Below, in pieces: positions 17,328 to 26,059 of a stretch of 64,000 bases of DNA (position 1 is its first letter; every line of letters starts with the position of its first letter). Origin of the DNA: Streptomyces sp. NBC_00440 (GTDB lineage: Bacteria > Actinomycetota > Actinomycetes > Streptomycetales > Streptomycetaceae); contig NZ_CP107921.1 in NCBI RefSeq assembly GCF_036014215.1, forward strand, positions 4,150,001 to 4,214,000. The letters run 5' to 3'. The translations under genes were made by a program, and so were the position numbers. The notes under the pieces are model-generated. The model was not told where the DNA came from. It searched no databases and saw only the letters and a program-made list of their open reading frames with translations.

Positions 17328-18755
17328 ATGGACGACCAGGTACGTATCCCGGCGGTGGCCGGATTCGCGCGGCGCGCGGCCGGTGCTCAGCCCGGCCCGC
17401 ATCCGCCGCCGCAGCCGCGTTCACCGAAAGGTGTGGGCAAGGAGTTGCGGGCCCGCGTCCCCCGGTCCTCCCACGGTGCACTGGCCCCGGGCAGGAGACG
17501 CCCTGACGCGGTCCAGGCGGTCGAGGAGTCGAACCGGGGCCGGGTGCCCGATCTGGTGCCGATACGGGTGGCCCGGATGTCCGCCACCCCCTTCGCCTTT
17601 CTGCGCGGTGCGGCGGGGCTGATGGCGTACGACCTCGCGGGTACGCCGGTCACGGGGGTGGCCGCGCAGATATGCGGTGACGCGCACGCGGCCAACTTCG
17701 GCCTTTACGGCGATGCGCGGGGGCGCCTCGTCATCGACCTGAACGATTTCGACGAGACCGAGACCGGCCCGTGGGAGTGGGACCTCAAGAGGCTGGCGGC
17801 CTCCCTGGTGCTGGCCGGACGGCAGGCCGGAGCCGATGAGGACACCTGCCGGGCGGCGGCTTTCGACACGGTGGGGGCCTACCGGCGCACCATGCGGCTG
17901 CTGGCGAAGCTGCCGGTGCACGACGCATGGAACGCGATAGCCGACGAGGAACTGGTCTCGCACGCGGACGCGCACGATCTTGCCGGAACGCTGGAGCGGG
18001 TCTCCGAAAAGGCCCGCAGCAACACCAGTGCGCGTTTCGCCGCCAAGGCGACGGAGGAGTGCGGCGACGGCAGCCGGCGCTTCGTGGACGCTCCCCCGGT
18101 GCTGCGCCGGGTTCCGGACGTGGAGGCGGCAACGGTGGCCGGGTCGCTCGCTGAGTACCTCGGAACCTTGCCGCACGACCGGCTTCCGCTGCTTGCGCGG
18201 TACGCGATCCATGACGTGGCTTTCCGGGTGGTGGGCACCGGCAGCGTGGGCACCCGCTCGTATGTGGTGCTGCTGCTCGATCACCGGGACGAGCCGCTGG
18301 TGCTCCAGGTGAAGGAGGCTCGGGCCTCGGCGCTGCTGCCGTACCTGCCCGCAGCCGGTTTTCCGTCCGGGCGGCCGGAGCACCACGGGCGCCGGGTGGT
18401 GCTCGGACAGCAGCGGATGCAGGTGGTCAGCGACAGCCTGCTGGGGTGGACGACGGTGGAGGGGAGGCCGTACCAGGTGCGGCAGTTCAGGAACCGCAAG
18501 GGCAGCGTGGACCCGGCTGCTCTCGCGGCCGACCAGGTGGACGACTACGGCCGGATGACCGGCGCGCTGCTTGCGCGGGCCCATGCGCACAGCGCGGATC
18601 CGCGGCTGATAGCCGGGTACTGCGGAAGGAACGAGGAGCTGGACGAGGCGGTGGCCGCGTTCGCCGTGGCCTACGCGGACCGTACGGAGGCGGATCACGC
18701 GGATCTGGTGGCAGCGGTGCGGTGCGGGCGGATGGCCGCCGAGCCGGGAGTGTGA
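17328..18755 (+). CDS. DUF2252 family protein
   Basis: A 475-residue cytosolic protein of a family with a kinase-like fold and no settled reaction. Hallmarks are FLRGAAGLMAYDLA, QICGDAHAANFG (the HxxN-like loop), and DLNDFDETETGPWEWDLKRLAASL, which carries the acidic metal-binding positions. The first ~60 residues are basic and Pro-rich. I chose ATG 17328 (MDDQVRIP); an ATG 24 bases upstream is also in frame. It is followed at 34 bases by a J-domain-like protein and then a rhodanese. No clear functional link among them is visible. Confidence 0.8.
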   Translation: MDDQVRIPAVAGFARRAAGAQPGPHPPPQPRSPKGVGKELRARVPRSSHGALAPGRRRPDAVQAVEESNRGRVPDLVPIRVARMSATPFAFLRGAAGLMAYDLAGTPVTGVAAQICGDAHAANFGLYGDARGRLVIDLNDFDETETGPWEWDLKRLAASLVLAGRQAGADEDTCRAAAFDTVGAYRRTMRLLAKLPVHDAWNAIADEELVSHADAHDLAGTLERVSEKARSNTSARFAAKATEECGDGSRRFVDAPPVLRRVPDVEAATVAGSLAEYLGTLPHDRLPLLARYAIHDVAFRVVGTGSVGTRSYVVLLLDHRDEPLVLQVKEARASALLPYLPAAGFPSGRPEHHGRRVVLGQQRMQVVSDSLLGWTTVEGRPYQVRQFRNRKGSVDPAALAADQVDDYGRMTGALLARAHAHSADPRLIAGYCGRNEELDEAVAAFAVAYADRTEADHADLVAAVRCGRMAAEPGV

Positions 18756-18789
18756 CCAGGGAGGTCCGGGGCGCCCGTAGGCTGGACGG

Positions 18790-19635
18790 GTGACGGAGGA
18801 TGCCACCGGGGGCACGACCACCCGGAACGACGACGACCAGAGCGGGCAGCCCATGGGCGAGCAGCGGCCGGAGGCGCGGCTGGAGAAAGCTGTACGCGCC
18901 GCCGAGCAGGCACTGATCGAGTTCGAGATCGCGGTGGAGACCTTCCGGGTGGAGGTGGAGAACTTCTCCCGGCTGCACCACCAGAGACTCGGCCCGATGT
19001 ACGCGCGCCTGGACGAGCTCGACGCGCAGCTCGCCGAGGCCAGGGCCGCACGCAGTGGAGACCCGGAGGACCTGGCCAAGGCCCAGGAGGCACGGGCCAT
19101 GGTGCTGCCCATGCCCGGTGTCGACGAGCTGTTCCACGACTGGATCGACTCGGAGGGGCTGCCGCCAGAGGCGCAGGCCATGCTGAACGAGCAGCCGGTG
19201 CAGCCGCCGAAGCGGGTACGTCCCAGCGAGGAGGCCCGCAAGCTCTACCGCGAGCTGGTCCGGGAGGCGCATCCCGACCTGGCGCAGGACGATGCGGAAC
19301 GGGACCGGCGTGACGAGTTCATCACGCGCGTCAACGCCGCCTATGCGCGTGGGGACGAGGCCGGGCTGCGGGAGCTGGGCGAGGAGTGGGCCGCCGGCCC
19401 GGTCCAGGAGGCCGCCGAGCCCAGCGAGAGCGACGAGCTCTACGCCAGGCTGGAGTGGCTCTCCCAGCGCAAGGAGCTGCTGTCCCTGGTCGCTCACGAG
19501 CTGGAGGAGAGCGCGATCGGCGCGATGCTCCGGATGGCACCCGACGACCCCGACCGGCTGCTGGAGGAGATCGCGGAGCAGCTGCTCGCCCAGGTCTCCG
19601 AGCGTGAGGCCGAGCTGACGGAGATGGTGCAGTAG
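18790..19635 (+). CDS. Coiled-coil protein with a J-domain-like segment
   Basis: A 281-residue soluble, acidic protein. Residues ~25-110 are predicted coiled coil (LEKAVRAAEQALIEFEIAVETFR, RLDELDAQLAEARAA). Residues ~135-205 resemble a DnaJ J-domain: SEEARKLYRELVREAHPDLAQDD with the HPD tripeptide, then FITRVNAAYARGD. The C-terminus is again helical. The HPD suggests it stimulates an Hsp70 (DnaK) partner, but the J-domain lacks a zinc finger and other DnaJ parts. The GTG start at 18790 is 34 bases after the DUF2252 gene. Confidence 0.75.
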   Translation: MTEDATGGTTTRNDDDQSGQPMGEQRPEARLEKAVRAAEQALIEFEIAVETFRVEVENFSRLHHQRLGPMYARLDELDAQLAEARAARSGDPEDLAKAQEARAMVLPMPGVDELFHDWIDSEGLPPEAQAMLNEQPVQPPKRVRPSEEARKLYRELVREAHPDLAQDDAERDRRDEFITRVNAAYARGDEAGLRELGEEWAAGPVQEAAEPSESDELYARLEWLSQRKELLSLVAHELEESAIGAMLRMAPDDPDRLLEEIAEQLLAQVSEREAELTEMVQ

Positions 19636-19682
19636 CGTTCCCGGTGGCCCCCACCGTGTATGTACGAGAGAAGGCATGATCC

Positions 19683-20027
19683 ATGAATTTCGCCCCGCTG
19701 CCCCAGGTGGATATCGCGGCGGTACCGGCCGACGGTCTGCTGCTCGACGTCCGGGAGGACAACGAATGGGAGGCCGGACATGCCGAGGGGGCGCTGCACA
19801 TTCCGATGAGCGAGTTCGTGGCGCGCTTCGGTGAGGTGACCGAGGCGGTGGCCGAGGGCGGGCGGGCGTTCGTGATCTGCCGGGTCGGCGGCCGTTCCGC
19901 CCAGGTCACCCAGTACCTGGTGCAGCAGGGCATCGACGCGGTGAACGTCGACGGCGGCATGCTCGCCTGGGAAGGCGCGGGGCGCCCGATGGTGACGGAC
20001 GGCGACCACCCGGCGCACGTCGTCTGA
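19683..20027 (+). CDS. Rhodanese-domain sulfurtransferase
   Basis: A 114-residue single-domain rhodanese. LLLDVREDNEWEAGHAEGALHIPM is the N-terminal signature, and the active-site loop is CRVGGRS, with the catalytic cysteine at about residue 80. It would carry a persulfide in the cytosol; donor and acceptor are unknown. It starts 47 bases after the J-domain-like gene with AGAAGG upstream. Confidence 0.9.
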   Translation: MNFAPLPQVDIAAVPADGLLLDVREDNEWEAGHAEGALHIPMSEFVARFGEVTEAVAEGGRAFVICRVGGRSAQVTQYLVQQGIDAVNVDGGMLAWEGAGRPMVTDGDHPAHVV

Positions 20028-20151
20028 CTGACACCCCGCTGGTTCCCCCTGGGCCCCTGGGTCCCCGCTGCTCCTCCCCTGGGCCTGCCGCTGGGGATCT
20101 GTCCTGAATCTCTCCCTGGCCACGCCCCCGGGCGAGCCGACAGGTGCCGGT

Positions 20152-21369
20152 TCAGCCCAGTGGGTGGGTGGCCAGCAGGTCGCCCAGTGCCTCCTCGTGG
20201 GCTGCGGCCGGGCCGAGTGAGAGCTCCAACTGCTTGGCCCAGGCGTGGTATCGGTGCAGCGGGTAGTCGGTGTCCGCCCCGAAGCCGCCGTGCAGATGCT
20301 GTGCGGTCTGGACGACCCGGCGTACGCCCTCGGAGGCCCAGATCTTGGCCACGGCGATGTCCCCGGCAGCGGGAAGCGGGCCCCCCGCGCTGGTGGAGAG
20401 GCGCCAGGCCGCCTGCCAGAGCGTCACTTCCATGGCGCGTAGGTCGATATAGCGGTCGGCAGCCTGGACGGCGACCGACTGGAAGGTGGCGACCGGGAAG
20501 CCGAACTGCTCCCGCTTGCTCGTGTAGGCGCTGGTCATGGTCAACACCCCCTCGCCCAGGCCCAGCGCGAGCGCGCAGGTCCCGGTGGTCAGCAGATCAC
20601 GCAGGAACTCCCAGGCGCCGTCAGCCTCGATGACATCGTGGTCGGCGAGGCGGACGGAGTCGAGACGTACCTCCGCGAAGCGCTCTCCGCTGGTGGAGAT
20701 CTGCTCGGCCAGGGTGACCCCAGCGGTTCCAGCAGCGCCGGCGGTCCCACTGCCACTGCCCCCACTGCTACTACTCCCACTGTCACCCATCCCAGCGCGC
20801 TCCTGCTGCTCGCGGGGGATCAGTGCGAGTACGGAACTCCCCGTGGGCGTGTGGGCCGGTACCGCGATCCGGTCCGCGGTCTGGGCCCAGGGCACTCCGG
20901 TCTGCATCCCGGCGAGCACCCAGCCGCCGTCCCCGTCCCGCCGTGCGGTGACAGCGAGTTCGGCGGGATCGTGGCCGGTACGCCCGTTGGCGCCGACGGT
21001 GAGGACCAGCTCGCCGCGGCCCACAGCCGGCAGGATCGCTTCGCTCAACTCCGCGCTGCCGTAACGCTGCACGGCCATCGCCACCGCGCTGGTCTCCAGC
21101 AGCGGCACCCGGGCTAGCACGCGGGCCGACTCGCGCAGGACCAGACAGAGCGCGATCGGCCCGAGCCCGGCCCCACCGTGCTCGGGTGCCAGGACCAGGC
21201 TCAGCAGATCCGCATCCGCCAGCTTGCCCCACAGGGCCCGGTCGAAGTCCTCGGCCACCGCGCCCGCGGTGAGTGCCGGGCTGGGTACTCCGTCGGGCGC
21301 GACGCCCGAGAAGACCGCCTTTGCCGCCTCTACGGCCGCCTGCTGCTCCTCGGTGAAGGTGAAGTCCAC
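20152..21369 (-). CDS. Acyl-CoA dehydrogenase
   Basis: A 405-residue flavoenzyme of the acyl-CoA dehydrogenase family, which oxidises acyl-CoA esters at the alpha-beta bond with FAD. The N-terminal helical domain (MDFTFTEEQQAAVEAAK), middle beta domain and C-terminal domain (QFGFPVATFQSVAVQAADRYIDLRAME, QHLHGGFGADTDYPLHRY) are all present. The GTG at 21369 follows GGGAGGA; the frame extends 14 codons upstream to an ATG without a ribosome-binding site. A Gly/Ser run (residues ~205-225) is an unusual insertion. Substrate unknown; its place beside the Paa genes suggests aromatic or branched acyl-CoA use. Confidence 0.88.
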   Translation of the reverse strand: MDFTFTEEQQAAVEAAKAVFSGVAPDGVPSPALTAGAVAEDFDRALWGKLADADLLSLVLAPEHGGAGLGPIALCLVLRESARVLARVPLLETSAVAMAVQRYGSAELSEAILPAVGRGELVLTVGANGRTGHDPAELAVTARRDGDGGWVLAGMQTGVPWAQTADRIAVPAHTPTGSSVLALIPREQQERAGMGDSGSSSSGGSGSGTAGAAGTAGVTLAEQISTSGERFAEVRLDSVRLADHDVIEADGAWEFLRDLLTTGTCALALGLGEGVLTMTSAYTSKREQFGFPVATFQSVAVQAADRYIDLRAMEVTLWQAAWRLSTSAGGPLPAAGDIAVAKIWASEGVRRVVQTAQHLHGGFGADTDYPLHRYHAWAKQLELSLGPAAAHEEALGDLLATHPLG

Positions 21370-21412
21370 AGCCCTGTCCTCCCGCGCCGACCTGCTCAGC
21401 CTGTCCCGCATT

Positions 21413-21429
21413 TCTGATGCGGCGTCAGA
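21413..21429. promoter_or_regulatory. Inverted repeat upstream of the acyl-CoA dehydrogenase gene
   Basis: TCTGATGCGGCGTCAGA is a 17-bp near-palindrome (one mismatch per arm) 44 bases before the GTG start. It is a plausible TetR-type operator; no regulator gene is adjacent. It differs from the PaaR-like sites described elsewhere. Confidence 0.5.
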
Positions 21430-21484
21430 TTAGGGCAACGGGCCGCGATGCGGAACACCGGCGACGCAGGGATCGGGATTGCTC

Positions 21485-22561
21485 TCAGCGGTCGAAATCC
21501 AGCTCCACCTCCGGCGTCAGCGGGTGGGACTGGCAGGCCAGCACATAACCCGCTTCGGTCTCCTCCGGCTCCAGCGCGTAGTTGCGGTCCATCCGCACCT
21601 CACCCGAGACCAGGAACGCCCTGCACGTCCCGCACACTCCGCCCTTGCACGCATACGGGGCGTCGGAACGGCTCCGCAGGACCGTTTCGAGAAGCGAATC
21701 CCCGTCTCGCACCGGCCAGGTACCCGAGCGGCCGTCCAAGGTGGCGGTCAGCGTGCTGTGCGCGGGAACAGCCGCCGACGCAGGTCCGGGCCCGGCGGGT
21801 GCCGCGGTGGTGGGGTTCCCGTCGTCGACATGGAAGATCTCCTGATGGATACGGGACCTGGCCACCCCGAGCCCGTGCAGCGCCCGTTCCGCGCCCTGCA
21901 CCAGACCGAACGGGCCGCACAGGAACCAGCCGTCCACATCCGCGACCGGCAGAAGCTCCGGCAGCAGTCCCGTCAGCCGCTCCTGGTCGAGCCTGCCCGA
22001 GGGCAGACCGGACTGCTGCTCCTCCCGGGAGAGCACGGTCACCAGCTGGAAGCGGTCCGGCCAGCGGTCCTTCAGATCGGCGACCTCGTCGAGGAACATC
22101 GTGGAGGCCGCCGTGCGGTCGCCGCGTATCAGACAGAACCGGGCATCCGGTTCGCGGGCCAGCAGCGTCGCAGCGATGGAGAACACCGGTGTGATCCCGC
22201 TGCCCCCCACGATCGCCGCGAACCTGCCCGCGCGCGGTTCGAAGGAGAAGCGGCCCATCGGCTCCATGACTTCGACGGTGTCCCCGACGCTCAGCTCCTT
22301 GAGCGCGTACGTGGAGAACTCGCCGCCCTCCACCAGCCGCACCCCCACCCGCACGACCGGTTCGTCGGGGGCTTCGGTCGCCGGGGTGCAGATCGAGTAC
22401 GTACGGCGGATCTCCGCGCCGCCCACGATGCGGCGCAGGGCCACATGCTGGCCAGGTGTGTGCCGGAACGTCTCACGCAGCTCAGCGGGGATGGCGAAGG
22501 TGATGGCCACGGCGTCGTCCGTGAGCTGTTCGACCGCGCTGACCCGGAGCGGATGGAACAT
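21485..22561 (-). CDS. paaE: Phenylacetyl-CoA epoxidase reductase subunit PaaE
   Basis: A 358-residue NADPH-dependent reductase that feeds electrons to the PaaABC(D) epoxidase of aerobic phenylacetate breakdown. An FAD-binding domain (ETFRHTPGQHVALRR, RRTYSIC) is followed by an NAD(P) domain (AAIVGGSGITPVFSIAATLL) and a C-terminal plant-type 2Fe-2S ferredoxin domain with CKGGVCGTC and a distal C (VLACQSHP). It is the last gene of paaABCDE; its start adjoins the paaD stop. Confidence 0.95.
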   Translation of the reverse strand: MFHPLRVSAVEQLTDDAVAITFAIPAELRETFRHTPGQHVALRRIVGGAEIRRTYSICTPATEAPDEPVVRVGVRLVEGGEFSTYALKELSVGDTVEVMEPMGRFSFEPRAGRFAAIVGGSGITPVFSIAATLLAREPDARFCLIRGDRTAASTMFLDEVADLKDRWPDRFQLVTVLSREEQQSGLPSGRLDQERLTGLLPELLPVADVDGWFLCGPFGLVQGAERALHGLGVARSRIHQEIFHVDDGNPTTAAPAGPGPASAAVPAHSTLTATLDGRSGTWPVRDGDSLLETVLRSRSDAPYACKGGVCGTCRAFLVSGEVRMDRNYALEPEETEAGYVLACQSHPLTPEVELDFDR

Positions 22562-23047
22562 CTACAACTCCTTGAAGTGGTCGAAGGGTTCATGGCACGA
22601 GGCGCAGCGCCGCAGCGCCTTGCAGGCCGTGGAGGAGAACCGGCTCAGCAGCTCGGTGTCGGTCGAACCGCAGTGGGGGCAGCGGATGGCCAGCGCAAGG
22701 GCGACCGGGCCGGTCGGGCGCGGGGGAGCTATCCCGAACTCGGCCAGTTTGCGCCGGCCCTCCGCGCTGATGTCGTCCGTCGACCAGGCCGGTGACAGCA
22801 CTGTGCGCACCGAAACATCGGGTATGCCGTGTTCGTGGAGAACCCGCTCGATGTCGGAGGACATCGACTCGATGGCAGGGCAGCCCGTGTAGGTCGGGGT
22901 GAGTTCGACCGCGACCCGGCCGGGGCCGAGGATCTCCACGCCGCGCAGCACTCCGAGCTCTTCCAGTGTCACGACCGGGAGTTCGGGGTCGGGGACGGCT
23001 CCGGCGAGCCGGCGCAGTTCCGCTTCGAGAGGTGTGGTGGTCACCAT
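22562..23047 (-). CDS. paaD: PaaD (MIP18/DUF59 family), epoxidase maturation factor
   Basis: A 161-residue protein. The N-terminal MIP18 domain carries DPELPVVTLEELGVLRGVEI and GCPAIE, and the C-terminus has a zinc-ribbon-like part with CPHCGS and CASCHEPFDHF. The family helps assemble metal centres of the PaaABCE complex. It begins with ATG 23047, overlapping the end of paaC. Confidence 0.93.
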   Translation of the reverse strand: MVTTTPLEAELRRLAGAVPDPELPVVTLEELGVLRGVEILGPGRVAVELTPTYTGCPAIESMSSDIERVLHEHGIPDVSVRTVLSPAWSTDDISAEGRRKLAEFGIAPPRPTGPVALALAIRCPHCGSTDTELLSRFSSTACKALRRCASCHEPFDHFKEL

Positions 23048-23742
23048 GTCGCCCCCGGATGGCTGCGGTGCAGATGCTGCATCTCGGCGAGCATTCGCCC
23101 GAAGGGTTCGGTGTGCAGGCCCTGCCTGCCAGCCCCCGCCGACCACGCCCCGGTCTGCGCCCCGGTCGGCACGGAGAGCGTGGCCCGCGACAGTAGTTCC
23201 GTCACGGAGCGGGACCAACTGTCGGCCAGGCCCGCCCAGTCGACGTCCACCCCTTCGACCGGCTCGAACATCTCGCCGGTGAAGCGCCACAGCGCGTCCA
23301 CCCCCCGCTGCATCCGTTCATGGCTCTCGGCTGTCCCGTCGCCGAGGCGCAGCGTCCACTGCTCGGCGTGGTCCTGGTGGTAGGCGACTTCCTTGACCGC
23401 CTTCGCGGCGAGCGGCGCGAGCGGCCCGTTTCGGCCGGCCAGCCGGTCGTACAGGAGGTGTTGGTAGGTGGAGAAGAAGAGCTGGCGGGCGATGGTGTGC
23501 GCGAAGTCGCCGTTCTCCTGCTCGACGAGCTGAAGGTTGCGGAAGGCGCGCTCCTCGCGGAGGTAGGCCAGCTCGTCCTCGTCCCCCACCAGGGAGAACA
23601 GCACCCGCGCCTGCCCCAGCAGGTCGAGGGCGATGTTGGCGAGGGCCACCTCCTCCTCCAGCACCGGCGCGTGACCCGCCCACTCCCCCAGCCGGTGCGA
23701 GAGGACCAGTGCGTCGTCGCCGAGGGCGAGAGCCGCTGTCAT
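23041..23742 (-). CDS. paaC: Phenylacetyl-CoA epoxidase subunit PaaC
   Basis: A 233-residue ferritin-like structural subunit that pairs with PaaA in the epoxidase core. Family features are LVLSHRLGEWAGHAPVLEEE, ANIALDLLGQARVLF and FFSTYQHLLYDRL. The ATG at 23742 overlaps the paaB stop (ATGA). The diiron ligands are reduced in this subunit family, which is not itself catalytic. Confidence 0.94.
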   Translation of the reverse strand: MTAALALGDDALVLSHRLGEWAGHAPVLEEEVALANIALDLLGQARVLFSLVGDEDELAYLREERAFRNLQLVEQENGDFAHTIARQLFFSTYQHLLYDRLAGRNGPLAPLAAKAVKEVAYHQDHAEQWTLRLGDGTAESHERMQRGVDALWRFTGEMFEPVEGVDVDWAGLADSWSRSVTELLSRATLSVPTGAQTGAWSAGAGRQGLHTEPFGRMLAEMQHLHRSHPGATW

Positions 23743-24050
23743 AGGTGCCGCACCCCTTCCGGGATCTCGTAGAACGTGGGGTGCCGGTAGGGCTTGTCGC
23801 CGGCCGGTTCGAAGAACGAGTCCTTCTCGTCGGGCGAAGAGGCGGTTACCGCGGTGGAGGGAACCACCCAGATCGAAACGCCCTCGTTCCGGCGGGTGTA
23901 GAGGTCGCGGGCGTGGTGCAGGGCCATCTCCGCGTCCGGAGCGTGCAGGCTGCCGCAGTGCGTGTGGGCCAGCCCGCGCCGTGAGCGCACGAACACTTCC
24001 CACAGCGGCCAGTCCCCGGCGGCCGGGCTGTTCTCGGATGTGGCGGTCAT
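23739..24050 (-). CDS. paaB: Phenylacetyl-CoA epoxidase subunit PaaB
   Basis: A 103-residue linker subunit of the epoxidase. [24 protein letters not shown] and [21 protein letters not shown] are typical of the family. It overlaps paaA and paaC by ATGA at both ends, indicating tight translational coupling and fixed subunit ratio. Confidence 0.95.
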   Translation of the reverse strand: MTATSENSPAAGDWPLWEVFVRSRRGLAHTHCGSLHAPDAEMALHHARDLYTRRNEGVSIWVVPSTAVTASSPDEKDSFFEPAGDKPYRHPTFYEIPEGVRHL

Positions 24051-25096
24051 GCGCGCGCCTTCCCTCGCTCTGTGGCGTCGGCGCTCTTCGCCGCACCGGC
24101 TGCCGTCTTCGCGGCGTACGCGGTCGCCGCCTCCCTCACCCAGGCGCCCTCCTCATGGGCCCGGCGCCGCTGGGTGATCCGCTGTTCGTTGCAGGGACCA
24201 TTGCCCTTGAGGATTTCCTTGAACTCGGTCCAGTCGATGCTGCCGAAGTCGTGCTGGCCCCGCTCCTCGTTCCACCGGATGTCGGGGTCGGGAAGGGTGA
24301 GCCCCAAGGCCTCGGCCTGGGGGACGCAGATGTCCACGAAGCGCTGGCGCAGCTCGTCGTTCGAGTGCCGCTTGATCTTCCAGGCCATGGACTGCGCGGA
24401 GTGCGCCGACTCGTCGTCCGGCGGGCCGAACATCATCAGCGACGGCCACCACCAGCGGTCCACGGCGTCCTGGGCCATCGCATGCTGCTCCGGTGTGCCG
24501 CGGCTGAGGGTGAGCAGCAGCTCGAAGCCCTGGCGCTGGTGGAAGGACTCCTCCTTGCAGACCCGGACCATGGCCCGGGCGTACGGGCCGTAGGAGCAGC
24601 GGCAGAGCGGCACCTGGTTGGTGATCGCCGCGCCGTCCACCAGCCAGCCGACCGCGCCGACGTCGGCCCAGGTCAGCGTGGGGTAGTTGAAGATCGACGA
24701 GTATTTCTGGCGCCCGGAGTGGAGCTTGTCGAGCAGCTCTTCGCGGCCCGTGCCGAGGGTCTCGGCCGCGCTGTACAGATAGAGGCCGTGTCCCGCCTCG
24801 TCCTGGACCTTCGCCATCAGGATCGCTTTACGGCGCAGAGAGGGGGCCCGGGAGATCCAGTTCGCCTCGGGCTGCATTCCGATGATTTCGGAGTGGGCGT
24901 GCTGGGCCATCTGGCGGACGAGTGAGGCGCGGTACTCGTCAGGCATCCAGTCCCGCGGCTCGATCCGCTCGTCCGCAGCCACAGCGGCGTCGAAGGCGGC
25001 CTGCCTCGTCTCCTCGGGTCCCCCGGGCGCCTTTGAAGGCCCTGAGGCTGCGGAGGGCCGTGATGCCCCGTCCGTCCCGTACGCCACTGTCGCCAT
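24047..25096 (-). CDS. paaA: Phenylacetyl-CoA epoxidase catalytic subunit PaaA
   Basis: A 349-residue ferritin-like monooxygenase subunit that forms the ring 1,2-epoxide of phenylacetyl-CoA. Diiron ligand helices are visible: [25 protein letters not shown] and [13 protein letters not shown]. The C-terminus contains the family's [19 protein letters not shown]. The N-terminal ~30 residues are Ala/Gly/Ser-rich and the last ~30 Ala/Lys-rich, both longer than usual. ATG 25096 follows an AGGGGG site. A near-perfect 18-bp operator lies 13 bases upstream. Confidence 0.96.
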   Translation of the reverse strand: MATVAYGTDGASRPSAASGPSKAPGGPEETRQAAFDAAVAADERIEPRDWMPDEYRASLVRQMAQHAHSEIIGMQPEANWISRAPSLRRKAILMAKVQDEAGHGLYLYSAAETLGTGREELLDKLHSGRQKYSSIFNYPTLTWADVGAVGWLVDGAAITNQVPLCRCSYGPYARAMVRVCKEESFHQRQGFELLLTLSRGTPEQHAMAQDAVDRWWWPSLMMFGPPDDESAHSAQSMAWKIKRHSNDELRQRFVDICVPQAEALGLTLPDPDIRWNEERGQHDFGSIDWTEFKEILKGNGPCNEQRITQRRRAHEEGAWVREAATAYAAKTAAGAAKSADATERGKARA

Positions 25097-25108
25097 CGCG
25101 TGCCCCCT

Positions 25109-25126
25109 ACCGACCGATCGTTCGGT
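25109..25126. promoter_or_regulatory. PaaR-like operator 1, before paaA
   Basis: ACCGACCGATCGTTCGGT is an 18-bp near-palindrome with one unpaired position per arm, 13 bases before the paaA start. The same motif occurs at 30149 and 33027. A TTGACA lies upstream on the minus strand (25168-25163), so the site would fall just downstream of transcription start. Confidence 0.75.
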
Positions 25127-25222
25127 TCATGGACTTCAATGGTGGGGCGAGGGCCCTTAGGGTGTCAACCCTGTGGATAACTGGCCTGAAGACCGGCGGG
25201 CACCAAAGGGGATCGGGGCGGG

Positions 25223-26059
25223 ATGGATTCGTACGACAGTGGGGAGCCCGGAGCGAGCGGGTCAGGAGCACCACCTCCGCCACGAGAGCCCCTGGACACT
25301 CCCGGGCCCAGCGAGGCTCCCGAACCCCACGAGGCTCCCGAACCCCACGAGGCCCCTGGGACCCACGAGGCCCCTGAGACCCTCGACACTCCCGAGTCCC
25401 ATGGAGCTGCCGGGGCGTCCCGGGGGATCCTCGCGCTTTCCTTTCCCTACCAGGTGGCCGCAGCCATCGCGCTCGGGCTGATCGGGGTGGTCACCGCCGT
25501 CCACCTCTCGATGGTCTTTCTCCATGTCGCGCCGTCGAACACCGTGAGCAAGCAGTACGGCAAGGCGGTGGACGACTGGATCTATCCCGAGTTCGAGCAG
25601 AACTGGAAGCTCTTCGCCCCCAATCCGCTCCAGCAGAACATCGACGTTCAGGCGCGTGCCGAGATACGGACGAAGGGCGGCGGAATCACCACCACCGGCT
25701 GGACCGATCTGTCGGCCGAGGACGGGGCGTCCCTCCACCACAACGTTCTCCCCAGCCACGTCGACCAGAACGAACTGCGTCGTGCATGGGACTTCTTCAC
25801 CGGCGCGCACAACAACGACAACCAGCCGATCGGGCTGCGGGGCGACCTGTCCGAGCGGTATATCCGCCGCATCGTCGTGATGCGGATGAGCGAGGGGCAG
25901 CCGAGCGGTTCCTCGGTTGAGCGGATACAGGTCCGCTCGGCGACGTCTTCGGTGAAGGCTCCTCCGTGGAGTCAGGAGAAGATCGACACACGGGCCTCCT
26001 ACCGGGTCCTGCCCTGGTGGTCGGTTGTCCCCGCGGACCGTACGGAGGCCGACCGGTGA
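25223..26059 (+). CDS. DUF5819-like single-pass membrane protein (SdpA-like)
   Basis: A 278-residue protein. Residues ~1-65 are disordered and carry an EAPEPHE-type repeat. A membrane segment follows (residues ~73-98, VAAAIALGLIGVVTAVHLSMVF), then an outward domain with the motif FEQNWKLFAPNP (about residues 120-131). That motif and the order membrane-anchor/short domain match DUF5819 proteins and, distantly, SdpA of the Bacillus cannibalism-toxin system. It overlaps the next gene (HTTM protein) by GTGA. Function unknown; with its HTTM partner it may modify or export a substrate at the membrane. Confidence 0.72.
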   Translation: MDSYDSGEPGASGSGAPPPPREPLDTPGPSEAPEPHEAPEPHEAPGTHEAPETLDTPESHGAAGASRGILALSFPYQVAAAIALGLIGVVTAVHLSMVFLHVAPSNTVSKQYGKAVDDWIYPEFEQNWKLFAPNPLQQNIDVQARAEIRTKGGGITTTGWTDLSAEDGASLHHNVLPSHVDQNELRRAWDFFTGAHNNDNQPIGLRGDLSERYIRRIVVMRMSEGQPSGSSVERIQVRSATSSVKAPPWSQEKIDTRASYRVLPWWSVVPADRTEADR